DNA of 24,961 nucleotides. Origin: Bacillota bacterium (GTDB lineage Bacteria > Bacillota > Clostridia > Lachnospirales > Lachnospiraceae). The notes beneath the pieces were generated by a model, which saw only the letters and a program-made list of their open reading frames with translations, searched no databases and had not been told where the DNA came from. The stretch covers positions 1-24,961 of the forward strand of contig JAEWPN010000134.1 of the NCBI GenBank assembly GCA_023399455.1, given 5' to 3'. Position 1 is the stretch's first letter. The number at the start of each line of letters is the position of its first letter. A program made the position numbers and the translations under genes. Positions 7,321-15,145 of this stretch are shown piece by piece.

Positions 7321-7785
7321 ATGAAGACTTATGAAGGACAGCTAGTAGCAAAAGGGATCAGAGTTGGAATTGTGGCGGCTCGGTTTAATGAGTTTATTAC
7401 TGCCAAGCTGCTCGGCGGTGCGATGGATGGGCTGCTTCGACATGAAGTGAAGGAGGAAGATATTGAAGTGGCGTGGGTACCGGGAGCCTTTGAGATTCCG
7501 TTGGTGGCTGCGTCTATGGCCAACAGCGGGAAATATGATGCGGTAATTTGTTTGGGAGCAGTTATTCGAGGAAGCACATCGCATTATGATTATGTATGCA
7601 GCGAGGTTTCCAAAGGAATCGCCAGCGCGTCACTGAGCAGCGGTATTCCGGTAATGTTTGGCGTACTTACCACTGAAAATATCGAGCAGGCAATAGAAAG
7701 AGCCGGAACAAAGGCCGGCAATAAAGGATTTGACTGTGCTGTGGGAGCCATCGAAATGGTAAACCTCATGAAAAACATGGTATAA
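7321..7785 (+). CDS. ribH: 6,7-dimethyl-8-ribityllumazine synthase
   Basis: Condenses the two branch products of the riboflavin pathway into lumazine, the substrate of RibE. 154 residues from ATG 7321, with PGAFEIP (54-60), [14 protein letters not shown] (79-92, catalytic His88) and GVLTTEN (114-120), all diagnostic of the family. An in-frame GTG at 7315 sits only two bases behind the AGGAGA site (7307-7312), while ATG 7321 has an eight-base spacing, so ATG 7321 is preferred. It usually follows ribBA directly, but here it is separated by about 600 bases holding a G-rich tract, repeat A and a purine-rich spacer. Confidence 0.96.
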   Translation: MKTYEGQLVAKGIRVGIVAARFNEFITAKLLGGAMDGLLRHEVKEEDIEVAWVPGAFEIPLVAASMANSGKYDAVICLGAVIRGSTSHYDYVCSEVSKGIASASLSSGIPVMFGVLTTENIEQAIERAGTKAGNKGFDCAVGAIEMVNLMKNMV

Positions 7786-7804
7786 ATTGAAGTGCAGTTT
7801 GACC

Positions 7805-7838
7805 AGGTGCAGTCCAGTTCAATCCGCTAAATGCACCT
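7805..7838 (+). other. Inverted repeat downstream of ribH
   Basis: AGGTGCA (7805-7811) and TGCACCT (7832-7838) are complementary around a 20-base loop, 20 bases after the ribH stop. There is no U-run after it, so it is at best a weak terminator or a 3' end stabiliser. Confidence 0.3.
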
Positions 7839-7861
7839 AACTCTCATTCGTAGCGTAGTGG

Positions 7862-8092
7862 GAGACTGGGGGGGCGGCATTGGGGTTGGGGCCGTTTAGT
7901 AAGCGGCTGATATTTTCTTAATGAAACCCTCACAACCAAGGGAAAACGCTGCACGGATGCGGCGTTTAGGCAGCATCGTACATGGATGTACGCTGCTGCT
8001 GACCCGTTCGGCTCCAACACACTAACGGTTTCATTTAGAAAATACAGCCGCGCACGGCAGGATCCAACCCCAATGCCGCCCCCCCCAGTCTC
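7862..8092 (+). repeat. Structured ~230-bp repeat, copy B
   Basis: Bounded by an inverted repeat of about 28 bases (7862-7889 and 8064-8092; one extra C in the right arm) reading GAGACTG, a G-run, then CGGCATTGGGGTTGG. The core aligns with the reverse complement of copy A: TTTTCTTAATGAAA, GGGAAAACGC, GCACGGATGCGGCGTTTAGGCAGC, ACATGGATGT and TTTCATTTAGAAAAT. The end stems differ in sequence from copy A but remain self-complementary. Within the 15-pair hairpin, three positions differ from A by paired changes. The plus strand is given because the G.T pairs (two seen) are wobble pairs only in RNA of this sense. It sits between convergent ribH and the short-chain dehydrogenase gene. Confidence 0.75.
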
Positions 8093-8112
8093 TCGCAACC
8101 CTACAACCCAAC

Positions 8113-8153
8113 AAAAAACTAATCCCCCGAATCAACACATGATTCAGGGGATT
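8113..8153 (-). terminator. Rho-independent terminator of the dehydrogenase operon
   Basis: Read on the minus strand, AATCCCC-T-GAATCA pairs with TGATTC-G-GGGGATT around TGTGT (a 13-pair stem with one mismatch), followed by AGTTTTTTG. It lies about 25 bases after the stop codon of the short-chain dehydrogenase. Confidence 0.8.
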
Positions 8154-8177
8154 TTAGAAGAATAATAGAGAAGACGA

Positions 8178-8945
8178 TTAAATGCATGTATAGGCGCCGT
8201 CAACGATAATATCGCTTCCTGTCGTATAACCGGAAGCATCGCTGGCAAGGTAGAGAACGGCCGGAATCAGTTCCTCCGGGGTTCCCATACGGTGCATCGG
8301 CATCAACGGAGTCCAGGCATCCTTTAATTCCTGAGGCGTATCCACGGACATCGGCGTTGCGATATAGCCGGGGCTAAGACTGTTGACGCGGATACCTTCT
8401 AACGCCCATTCTGCGGCGAGAGAACGTGTCATATGGATAACGGCAGCCTTAGAAGCGTTGTAGGAGCACTGCCACTGAGGAATGTTCACTATGCTTCCAG
8501 ACATAGATGCCATATTGATAATGCTGCCATTAATGTGATTATCTATCATGATCTTACCTACTGCACGGCAAACGATGAATTCACCGGTCAGATTGCAGTC
8601 GATTACCTGACGGAATTCTTCGATTGTTGCTTCGAAGGTGCCTTGGTGCATGCATATTCCGGCGTTATTGAAGACAATGTCGATAGAACCGGAACGCTTC
8701 ATAATTTCGGCGAGAGCAGCATCTACCTGTTCCTCCTTCGTAACGTCGCAGGCTATGAAATAAGCCTTTCCGCCAGCTTTTATAATGGAATCAATGGTTT
8801 CATCGGCTCCGCTTCTTCCAAGTACCACGACCTCCGCTCCGGCTTTTGCCAATCCTTCTGCTACCACCTGACCGATTCCGCGGCCTCCGCCGGTTACGAT
8901 AGCTACTTTACCATTTAATCCAAAAAGCTCGTCTAAGTATGACAT
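8178..8945 (-). CDS. Short-chain dehydrogenase/reductase (SDR), probably polyol/ketose
   Basis: 255 residues, classical SDR: nucleotide-binding TGGGRGIG (18-25), NNAG (93-96), catalytic Ser near 147 in NMASMSG, and YNASK (Tyr162, Lys166). 'SPGYIATPM' and the C-terminal 'YTTGSDIIVDGAYT' are standard for the family. Overall it resembles the arabinitol/sorbose/gluconate-type reductases that interconvert polyols and ketoses, but the substrate is not encoded in a motif. It is the second gene after the zinc dehydrogenase (24-base gap) and ends in a clear terminator, so the pair is co-transcribed from the promoter at 10055-10083. It probably works with the neighbouring sugar kinases. Confidence 0.88.
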   Translation of the reverse strand: MSYLDELFGLNGKVAIVTGGGRGIGQVVAEGLAKAGAEVVVLGRSGADETIDSIIKAGGKAYFIACDVTKEEQVDAALAEIMKRSGSIDIVFNNAGICMHQGTFEATIEEFRQVIDCNLTGEFIVCRAVGKIMIDNHINGSIINMASMSGSIVNIPQWQCSYNASKAAVIHMTRSLAAEWALEGIRVNSLSPGYIATPMSVDTPQELKDAWTPLMPMHRMGTPEELIPAVLYLASDASGYTTGSDIIVDGAYTCI

Positions 8946-8969
8946 AATATTTTTTCCCTTTCTAAGAAA

Positions 8970-9995
8970 TTATTCTTGTACATTAATAATAACCTTCATA
9001 GTTGTTTCCTGATTTGCGTCTATATATTTATAGGCATCCAAATAGTCTTTGAAGGCGAAATGTTTCGAAATGAGAGGAGCCAAATGCACCTTATCCTCAT
9101 CTGTCAGGCGGATAGCGTCTATATAGTCCTCGTTTCGGTACATCATAGTGCTCTTGATATCCAGCTCATGGTCGTTGGCAACGGCCAAATCCACAGTAGC
9201 CATTCCTGCAAAGACCGCTACGAGGATAATCGTGCTTCCCTTGCGAGCGTATTTGATTGCCTGACCCATGGTGATGTTGTTGCCTGCGCAGTCGTATATG
9301 ATATCTGCTTTATCGGGACCAAAGGCTTTCAGGATCTCATCGCCAAGGTCTGCCGTCTTCGTATTAATGCAGTGGTCGATGCCGCACTCCGACGCTTTTT
9401 GCAGACGGTAATCGCTGATGTCCGTTATCATGACGCTCTTTGCACCGAAGCCCTTGGCCGTCTGAGCCACCAGGTTGCCGATAGGACCGGCTCCTAATAC
9501 GACGATGTTAAGTCCATTCACATCGCCCGCCTGCTTAACAGCGTGAACCGCCACAGAGAGAGGCTCAATCATAGCACCTTCATCAAAGGACATAGCTTCA
9601 GGAAGGAGAGTCACCTTAGAAGCATCCACGGCGAAAAAGTGAGAAGCGACTCCCGTAGTCTGGAAGCCCATAACCTTTAATTCCTCGCACAAGTTGTATT
9701 TCCCGTGGGTGCAGGGATAGCATTTACCGCATACTACCTGCGGCTGAATAGTTACCTTTTGACCTACCTTGAAGGAATCCACTTTTGCGCCGAGAGCGGC
9801 GATCTCCCCGGATACCTCGTGACCTTGCGTAACGGGGTAGGAGGTAAAAGGATGTTTGCCGTGGTAAACGTGAATGTCCGAACCGCATACACCAATCTTC
9901 ATAATTTTTATGAGAACATCATTATCTCCGAGGGTCGGAATCGGAATTTCACGGAATTCAATGACACCCGGATTGGTCATAACCTGCTGTAACAT
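8970..9995 (-). CDS. Zinc-dependent medium-chain dehydrogenase (sorbitol dehydrogenase-like)
   Basis: 341 residues. Catalytic zinc ligands Cys37 (GVCGSD) and His59-Glu60 (GHE); structural zinc cysteines 89, 92, 95 and 103 (CGKCYPCTHGKYNLC); Rossmann motif GAGPIG (168-173) with the acidic 'TDIS' after the second strand suggesting NAD preference. This is the layout of L-iditol/sorbitol/threonine-type dehydrogenases, which oxidise a secondary alcohol of a polyol. It is the first gene of a two-gene operon with the SDR. Its promoter carries the best copy of a repeat I assign to the adjacent ROK repressor. Exact substrate unknown; a sugar alcohol is the simplest reading. Confidence 0.88.
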   Translation of the reverse strand: MLQQVMTNPGVIEFREIPIPTLGDNDVLIKIMKIGVCGSDIHVYHGKHPFTSYPVTQGHEVSGEIAALGAKVDSFKVGQKVTIQPQVVCGKCYPCTHGKYNLCEELKVMGFQTTGVASHFFAVDASKVTLLPEAMSFDEGAMIEPLSVAVHAVKQAGDVNGLNIVVLGAGPIGNLVAQTAKGFGAKSVMITDISDYRLQKASECGIDHCINTKTADLGDEILKAFGPDKADIIYDCAGNNITMGQAIKYARKGSTIILVAVFAGMATVDLAVANDHELDIKSTMMYRNEDYIDAIRLTDEDKVHLAPLISKHFAFKDYLDAYKYIDANQETTMKVIINVQE

Positions 9996-10025
9996 AATTG
10001 CACCTCTTTCTCGTATGAAACAACT

Positions 10026-10083
10026 TAATTAAAATACTTTACTAAAGTGATTTAATTATCATACAAAAAAGAGGTTTTGTCAA
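10026..10083 (-). promoter_or_regulatory. Sigma-A promoter with ROK-type operator (site 1), for the dehydrogenases
   Basis: On the minus strand: TTGACA (complement 10078-10083), a 17-base spacer and GATAAT (complement 10055-10060), with a predicted start near 10048. A 33-base inverted repeat spans 10026-10058, with 14 of 16 positions complementary around C10042 and the core TACTTT-ACT-AAAGTG at 10035-10049. It covers the -10 box and the start point. Sites with the same spacing occur at 16458-16472 and 19357-19371. Confidence 0.75.
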
Positions 10084-10115
10084 GGGCAACAGTAGAAAAA
10101 AAGAAAAATATTTTA

Positions 10116-11234
10116 TTAGTTTAATTTTGAGAAAAACTGATTGGTAAAGTGCATAGCAATGCCGACCCCTGCCGCATTCTGCTGGAAACGGCACGGATGA
10201 AGGAAGCTGTTGTCCTGCTCGAAAAGAAGATATTCCTGCATGTTGTCCCACAGCTCGGGAAGGTACGGCTCGATGTAGCTGCCTACATAGCCGCCGAGAA
10301 TGATGTCGCAGTCGAAGGTGAGGTGCAAGTTGGATGCGATGATTGCCAAATATTTCAGATAATGGCTCCAAGCAATCTGAATCTCAGCATCGCCTTCCTG
10401 CAGCCTTTTGAAAAAGGTGCTCAAGTTTCCCTTGGTGTAATTCGCCAGAATCTTGGCGGAGCAATAAGCGTCGGCACAGCCGCATTTGCCGCAGTAGCAC
10501 TGTTTTCCGTCCGGTTCGATCAGCATATGCCCGAATTCGCCGCTTCGAAAGTGATTGCCGTAATACAGCTCGTTATTTAAGAAAATAGCACCGCCTACGG
10601 AATTGCTTAAGGAGAGGTAAAGCATATTGTTATGAAAATATTTCAGCTCAGCCATTGCTGCGCATACGGCATCGTTTTCAAAGCATACGGGATAAGGTAT
10701 ATGCTTTGCCAAAGAGTTCAGATCGATGTCTTTTAAATATAAAACGTGGGATATTACCAAGCGGTTCTCAGAGCTGATGACGATGCCCGGAATAGAAATA
10801 CCCACGCCCAGAATCTTGCTCTGGGGTACTCCTGAATCCCAGATGAACTGCGTAAGCTTTTTGGCCAGCGTAGCGTAATAGCGCTCCGCATGGTGAAAGA
10901 CGAGGCGGATGCGCAGAGTGTCGATGATATGAGCTTTCATGTCGATGATGACGAAGGAAATATGGTTTGCAGTAATTTCAATACCTACGGAGTAGTGCAG
11001 CGTCTCGACGACGGAGAGGGTCTTAGCCTTGCGTCCTCCTGTAGATTCATATTCCCCGGCCTCTTGAATGATACCCTGATTGGTTAAGTCCTTCACGCAT
11101 TGCAGCGTGGTAGGCATGCTTAGGTTTAATGCGGAAGCGATTTCGTTCTTGGAGGTCTCCTCCTGTTCCAAGATATACTTGGCAACGCGCACGATACTGC
11201 ATTCCGGTTTGTCGCTTTGATTCAATCGTTTCAT
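10116..11234 (-). CDS. ROK family transcriptional repressor (XylR/NagC type)
   Basis: 372 residues. Residues 1-75 form a winged helix (VRVAKYILEQEETSKNEIASALNLS...GGRKAK), followed by a ROK sugar-kinase-like domain. The ROK zinc motif is present: His236 (GEFGHM) and CYCGKCGC with Cys246, 248, 251 and 253. The DxGxT phosphate loop of true ROK kinases is replaced by 'VGIEITANH', as is usual in repressors. It should bind a sugar and lose DNA affinity. It lies directly upstream of the dehydrogenase operon and divergent from the PfkB kinase gene; the repeated TACTTT-N3-AAAGTG sites in this locus are its most likely operators (inference). Confidence 0.92.
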   Translation of the reverse strand: MKRLNQSDKPECSIVRVAKYILEQEETSKNEIASALNLSMPTTLQCVKDLTNQGIIQEAGEYESTGGRKAKTLSVVETLHYSVGIEITANHISFVIIDMKAHIIDTLRIRLVFHHAERYYATLAKKLTQFIWDSGVPQSKILGVGISIPGIVISSENRLVISHVLYLKDIDLNSLAKHIPYPVCFENDAVCAAMAELKYFHNNMLYLSLSNSVGGAIFLNNELYYGNHFRSGEFGHMLIEPDGKQCYCGKCGCADAYCSAKILANYTKGNLSTFFKRLQEGDAEIQIAWSHYLKYLAIIASNLHLTFDCDIILGGYVGSYIEPYLPELWDNMQEYLLFEQDNSFLHPCRFQQNAAGVGIAMHFTNQFFSKLN

Positions 11235-11279
11235 GGTAGGGCCTGCTTTCTTTTATGGCATAATATAATAAATACTGTG

Positions 11280-11299
11280 ACGTTGTCTTATGATAACGT
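11280..11299 (-). promoter_or_regulatory. Imperfect inverted repeat near the ROK gene promoter
   Basis: ACGTT-GTCTTATGAT-AACGT lies about 50 bases upstream of the ROK start codon. On the minus strand TTATCA with TATTTA 16 bases further on could be the ROK promoter, so the repeat would overlap its -35 region. It differs from the TACTTT/AAAGTG sites. Weak evidence. Confidence 0.3.
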
Positions 11300-11372
11300 G
11301 TTGGAGCTCATATAACAATTATACATGAAAATTAAATTTCTGCCAGTAGCTAATAGAAAGACAAACTGGGGA

Positions 11373-11400
11373 TTGTAAAAAATTAAAAAAATGTTATAGT
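11373..11400 (+). promoter_or_regulatory. Promoter of the PfkB kinase gene
   Basis: TTGTAA (11373-11378), a 16-base spacer and TATAGT (11395-11400). Downstream, TTTGGTG (11453-11459) and CACCAAA (11468-11474) form a perfect 7-base inverted repeat with eight bases between, ending just before the AAGG ribosome binding site. It could be an operator or a small mRNA hairpin. Confidence 0.5.
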
Positions 11401-11487
11401 GTAGGCAAGGGAAAAATGAGAAGGTGACTAAAAAAAGTAAGAAGACAGCAAGTTTGGTGTAATAAATCACCAAAAGGTAAGGCAGAC

Positions 11488-12633
11488 ATGCGAGAAAGGA
11501 TGAAAAGTATGCAGAAAAAAACATTGGAGGCTGTGGTTGCAGGATTGACGTGTCTTGACTTCACGCCGGTATTCATTACGCCAGAGGTGGAGGAAATCGG
11601 ACAGATATTGATTCCGTCCAAAACGGTATTTATGGGAAATGCGGATATCCACGCAGGAGGATGTGTATCCAATACCGGACTTGCCATGTGTAAGTTCGGA
11701 GTCAATGCGAGGCTGATGGGCAAGGTTGGAGACGACGATTTGGGGAAAATAGTGCTGCAGCAATACTCCAACTATACGACTACGGAAAATATGATTATTT
11801 CGCAGGAGGAAGGGACCGCCTATTCCGTTGTGCTGGCGCCGGCCGGAATCGATAGGATATTCCTCCACTATCCGGGTGGGAATGACACTTTCGGGCCGGA
11901 GGATATCGATTATGAATTAGTGGAAAAAGCGAAGTTGTTCCATTTCGGTTATCCCCCTGCCATGTACCGGATGTATAAGGAGGACGGCAGGGAACTAATA
12001 GAAATTTTTGAGAGGGTAAAACAGTTGAACGTTATCACTTCCTTGGATACCTGCGGAATCGATGAGCGGGCAGAAGTGGGACAAGCCGATTGGCAGAAGA
12101 TATTAAAAGGAGTGATACCTTATCTGGATATTTTCGTACCAAGTGCTGAGGAATTGTGCTACATGCTGGACAAAGACCGTTTCAAGGAGTGGAAGCAAAG
12201 GGCGGGAGGAAAAGATATGGCCTCCGTGCTGCATACCTCGGATGTGAAGCCTTTGGCAGATACACTCTTAAGCTGGGGTGCGAAGATAATTCTGATAAAA
12301 TGCGGCAGTGCCGGACTTTATTTCGCCACCAATACGCAGGAGGTTCTTGACGGCATCGGCGAAGATTTTCTTTCCATGGTAAACGGATGGGGCGGTGTAA
12401 GCCACTTCACGAAAAGCTTCAAGCCTCGGAAAGTGCTCTCCGCTACCGGTGCAGGAGATACGTGTATCGCGGCGTTTTTGACTGCCATACTGAAAGGGTA
12501 TCCGTGGGAAAAATGCGTGGATTTCGCGGCGGCTTCTGGTGCATCCTGCGTGGAAACCTATGACGCCCTGGGCGGACTTTTATCCTTCGAGGAGCTGGAG
12601 CAGAAGATAGAGGCTGGCTGGGAGAGAAATTAA
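11488..12633 (+). CDS. PfkB family carbohydrate kinase
   Basis: ATP-dependent kinase of the ribokinase fold, phosphorylating a sugar or sugar acid. The family signatures are '[21 protein letters not shown]' (N-terminal PfkB signature with the GG-x-N pattern), '[10 protein letters not shown]', and the anion hole with catalytic base [10 protein letters not shown] near the C-terminus. About 380 residues is slightly long for the family; an insertion around '[19 protein letters not shown]' accounts for it. Possible starts are ATG 11488, 11500 and 11509; the last has the best-spaced GAAAGG site, so the first seven residues are uncertain. It is divergent from the ROK repressor, which suggests it belongs to the same sugar pathway. 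Substrate not determinable. Confidence 0.88.
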   Translation: MRERMKSMQKKTLEAVVAGLTCLDFTPVFITPEVEEIGQILIPSKTVFMGNADIHAGGCVSNTGLAMCKFGVNARLMGKVGDDDLGKIVLQQYSNYTTTENMIISQEEGTAYSVVLAPAGIDRIFLHYPGGNDTFGPEDIDYELVEKAKLFHFGYPPAMYRMYKEDGRELIEIFERVKQLNVITSLDTCGIDERAEVGQADWQKILKGVIPYLDIFVPSAEELCYMLDKDRFKEWKQRAGGKDMASVLHTSDVKPLADTLLSWGAKIILIKCGSAGLYFATNTQEVLDGIGEDFLSMVNGWGGVSHFTKSFKPRKVLSATGAGDTCIAAFLTAILKGYPWEKCVDFAAASGASCVETYDALGGLLSFEELEQKIEAGWERN

Positions 12634-12694
12634 TAAATGTAATTTTATGATGATAAAATGTGGAAATTTTATAAGGGGAAAGGAGAATATCGAA

Positions 12695-13045
12695 ATGGAG
12701 AGAGAACGCTTTTTTGCAATGCCTTTTTCAAGAATCTATCCGCTTTATATACAAAAAGCAGAGAGAAAAGGGAGAACAAAAGATGAAGTAAATGAAATCA
12801 TTTATTGGCTTACCGGTTATGATGAACATTCATTACAGCAGCAAATAGATAGTGAAGTAAATTTAGAAACGTTCTTTAGACAAGCCCCCTCTATTAATCC
12901 GAATGCTTCGCTCATTAAAGGCACTATTTGCGGACATCGGGTGGAAGAAATAGAAGATGAATTAATGCGGCAAATCCGATATTTGGACAAATTAATTGAT
13001 GAGTTGGCGAAAGGTAAGACAATGGAGAAGATATTAAGAAAATAA
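12695..13045 (+). CDS. DUF2200 family protein
   Basis: 116 residues: '[37 protein letters not shown]' and '[38 protein letters not shown]' are the conserved blocks of DUF2200, small cytoplasmic proteins of unknown function common in Firmicutes. ATG 12695 is chosen because AGGAGA (12681-12686) lies eight bases before it; the frame extends upstream to 12647 without a ribosome site. More AT-rich than its neighbours and with no evident link to sugar metabolism, so probably an independent insertion into the locus. Confidence 0.85.
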   Translation: MERERFFAMPFSRIYPLYIQKAERKGRTKDEVNEIIYWLTGYDEHSLQQQIDSEVNLETFFRQAPSINPNASLIKGTICGHRVEEIEDELMRQIRYLDKLIDELAKGKTMEKILRK

Positions 13046-13150
13046 ATGCTATCAGATAAGCCGATAAATATAGATTTATATTGTCAAGGAATTGTTACAG
13101 AACGAGGGTAATTTTGCAATGGTGATATACTTATTACGAGGAGTAAGAGA

Positions 13151-13771
13151 ATGAGGGAGTTTAATATCGGCTCAATCGTGCCATTTGGCGGTTATCAGTG
13201 GCGCATTCTTGATATACAAGGCAATGCGGCGTTGATTATAACTGAATACATAATCGAACAACATCCCTATAATAATTGTGCCGGTGATGTGACATGGGCT
13301 GACTGCTCGCTAAGAAAATATCTTAACGCTGAGTTTTATAACAAATTCACCGCGGCCGAACAGTCAAGAATCATTCCGGTATTGAACAAAAACCACGACA
13401 ATCAGTGGTACGGCTCGAGAGGCGGAGAAGATACTCGGGATTACATATTTCTTCTGAGCATTGAAGAAGTAGTGTGCAAATATTTCGGTGACAGCAGTAA
13501 AAACCTTGAAAACCGCAGCGCCAAACAACGATACTGGTTTCAAAGAAAAGATAAAAACAACAACAAGCGAAGAGCGACATTCGATGGGTATGTATGGTGG
13601 TGGTGGCTTCGGTCGTCCGGGCGGGACAATAGAAGAGCCGTATATATCCACGGCGACGGCAATATAGGCATTCAGGGAAACGGCACCTTCCGCTACAGCA
13701 GCAACACGATTCATCCTTCAACAGGTGATAACAGCGGCGGAGTACGTCCCGTTTTGTGGCTGAGTATTTGA
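13151..13771 (+). CDS. DUF6273-like protein with C-type-lectin-like tail
   Basis: 206 residues. The N-terminus 'IGSIVPFGGYQWRILDIQGNAALIITEYII' and 'CSLRKYLNAEFYNKFTAAEQSRI' match the DUF6273 pattern. The C-terminal part has four consecutive Trp, then LRSSG, then a polar stretch rich in NNC codons, ending in GGVRPVLWL. This WWLRS...GVRP frame is also that of the ligand-binding tails of variable proteins diversified by retroelements, though no reverse transcriptase or template repeat is visible. No signal peptide. The ATG is seven bases behind GAGGAG (13138-13143); TGATATACT (13123-13131) may be an extended -10. A strong terminator follows at 13861. Confidence 0.75.
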   Translation: MREFNIGSIVPFGGYQWRILDIQGNAALIITEYIIEQHPYNNCAGDVTWADCSLRKYLNAEFYNKFTAAEQSRIIPVLNKNHDNQWYGSRGGEDTRDYIFLLSIEEVVCKYFGDSSKNLENRSAKQRYWFQRKDKNNNKRRATFDGYVWWWWLRSSGRDNRRAVYIHGDGNIGIQGNGTFRYSSNTIHPSTGDNSGGVRPVLWLSI

Positions 13772-13812
13772 TTTGAATTAAGGTTTTTGAAGAAATTTAT
13801 AGCGAAATTGAA

Positions 13813-13846
13813 ATAGCTTCTTGATTTTTCCAAACCAAGAAGCTAT
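13813..13846. other. Perfect 11-bp hairpin after the DUF6273 gene
   Basis: ATAGCTTCTTG (13813-13823) pairs with CAAGAAGCTAT (13836-13846) around a 12-base loop. No U-run follows on either strand, so it is a 3' end hairpin rather than a terminator; the real terminator is 15 bases further on. Confidence 0.5.
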
Positions 13847-13860
13847 AAGTAAACAATCCG

Positions 13861-13895
13861 GCTCCGGAATATTATGTATTCCGGAGCTTTTTATT
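13861..13895 (+). terminator. Rho-independent terminator
   Basis: GCTCCGGAATA (13861-13871), loop TTATG, TATTCCGGAGC (13877-13887), then TTTTTATT. It ends the DUF6273 transcript. The minus-strand cupin gene ends at 13900, so the same hairpin may serve both directions, although the U-run is only good on the plus strand. Confidence 0.85.
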
Positions 13896-13899
13896 GATC

Positions 13900-15096
13900 T
13901 TAAACGGTAGCAGGAACTTCTTTGTTGTTGTTTGCGAAGTTCTGTAAGATAACGAGAGGCTCGTAAGCGCCGGTATTGGTAATTGTAATACCCTTGTCTG
14001 CAGCCGCTTCTGATACGAAGAACTCGTCTCCGGATATATCCTCGAATCTAAGAAGCTCGGGAGCCGCGCATTCATAAGTGCCGAAAGTGCCGTGTCCCTG
14101 AACGACCAGGGCTGTATAGCAAGCAGCGTCCTTAACCACTACGGAAGCCTTGGGAGCAACGGTGATTTCTTTTGCAGCCACCCATTCGTTGGCGTAAGCC
14201 ACCCATTTTTCACTAAGACCTTCCTGATTAGTTTCGCGTACCTTAGGAGCGCGGAAATATTTTTCCTTGTAGTCAGAGCGGGTACTTTCTTCCCAGTCGA
14301 TCTGGCTGAATAAAGCGTCAATATTGTCCTTTTCGGATTCCGGCTGACAGTCAGTCAGAAGGTTATGAGGGTTAACCTCACCCATGGTGACATTTTCCAT
14401 AATGGTATTAACGTCGCTGTTCCACTGGGGCTCAAAGGTTACGAGAGAAGCGGGGGCGTGGATAACGCCGGCAGCCGTATACCAGCCGGTACCGAGCTGA
14501 ATACGATAAGCGCGGGAAAGCTCTGTGATACGTGTATCCTTCTTATCGTAGTTACGCAGACATTCTTTCACTTCTTCTTTCGTAGTGGACGGATCGAAAC
14601 CAAAGTAGGTCAGCGGGAAACGTCCCAGATAGGAAGAGTTGTACTGAACCGGGAAGTAATAAGCTTCCGGCTTGCCATGCATACCGATGCGGTTTGCCAT
14701 TTCCTCGGTCAGGTGAAGATGGTGGAATAACGGCTTGTCGTAGTCATATAATTTGGCAAATGTCGGCCATGTGCCGTATCTTGCCTGAAGGCTTTCGCCG
14801 ATCAAGTCCGCGCCAAGTTCCTCCACACAGTCCTTAAATAATATTTTTTCTCCGGTTTCATCGTCATAGACGAAGCTCATGCCTTCAGTAGCTCCGGTCT
14901 TGGGACCGTTTAATGCTACCGTGGTGGAACCCAGCCAGCGCTCGCAGATACCGCCGCGATCCATGCCGAAAGCGTAATAATCGTCGGGATGCAATCTCAG
15001 ACGATGTCCCGGCTCATTGAAGCCGCGGGGAACCCATGTGGGAGCCAGATGAAAAACTCCTTTTCCTTGTTCAAATACTTTTCTTACCTTACTCAT
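13900..15096 (-). CDS. Cupin sugar isomerase, type I phosphomannose isomerase-like
   Basis: 398 residues from ATG complement(15094-15096), which has AAGGAGG eight bases upstream; the frame runs open to 15180 into the neighbouring gene but without a ribosome site. Metal-binding pattern of type I mannose-6-phosphate isomerases: 'FHHLHL' (His126 and His128), 'HGKPEAYYF' (KPE, Glu144) and 'TAAGVIHAPAS' (His213), in the same order. The rest of the sequence is not that of ManA, so it is a divergent member, probably an aldose-ketose isomerase for an unusual sugar or sugar phosphate. It follows the DUF4432 gene in the same operon (49-base gap). I do not know a characterised close relative. Confidence 0.7.
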   Translation of the reverse strand: MSKVRKVFEQGKGVFHLAPTWVPRGFNEPGHRLRLHPDDYYAFGMDRGGICERWLGSTTVALNGPKTGATEGMSFVYDDETGEKILFKDCVEELGADLIGESLQARYGTWPTFAKLYDYDKPLFHHLHLTEEMANRIGMHGKPEAYYFPVQYNSSYLGRFPLTYFGFDPSTTKEEVKECLRNYDKKDTRITELSRAYRIQLGTGWYTAAGVIHAPASLVTFEPQWNSDVNTIMENVTMGEVNPHNLLTDCQPESEKDNIDALFSQIDWEESTRSDYKEKYFRAPKVRETNQEGLSEKWVAYANEWVAAKEITVAPKASVVVKDAACYTALVVQGHGTFGTYECAAPELLRFEDISGDEFFVSEAAADKGITITNTGAYEPLVILQNFANNNKEVPATV

Positions 15097-15145
15097 TGTT
15101 GGTACCTCCTTAAGTGTTATATGATTTATTGGTAACAGATCAGCT

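Noticed and set aside
7844..8098. Minus-strand open frame of 84 codons
   Set aside because: It coincides with structured repeat B; its peptide resembles that of the frame in repeat A only because the DNA repeats are related.
11425..11440. Fourth ROK operator downstream of the PfkB promoter (GACTAAAAAAAGTAA)
   Set aside because: Arms and spacing do not fit TACTTT-N3-AAAGTG; probably chance in an A-rich leader.
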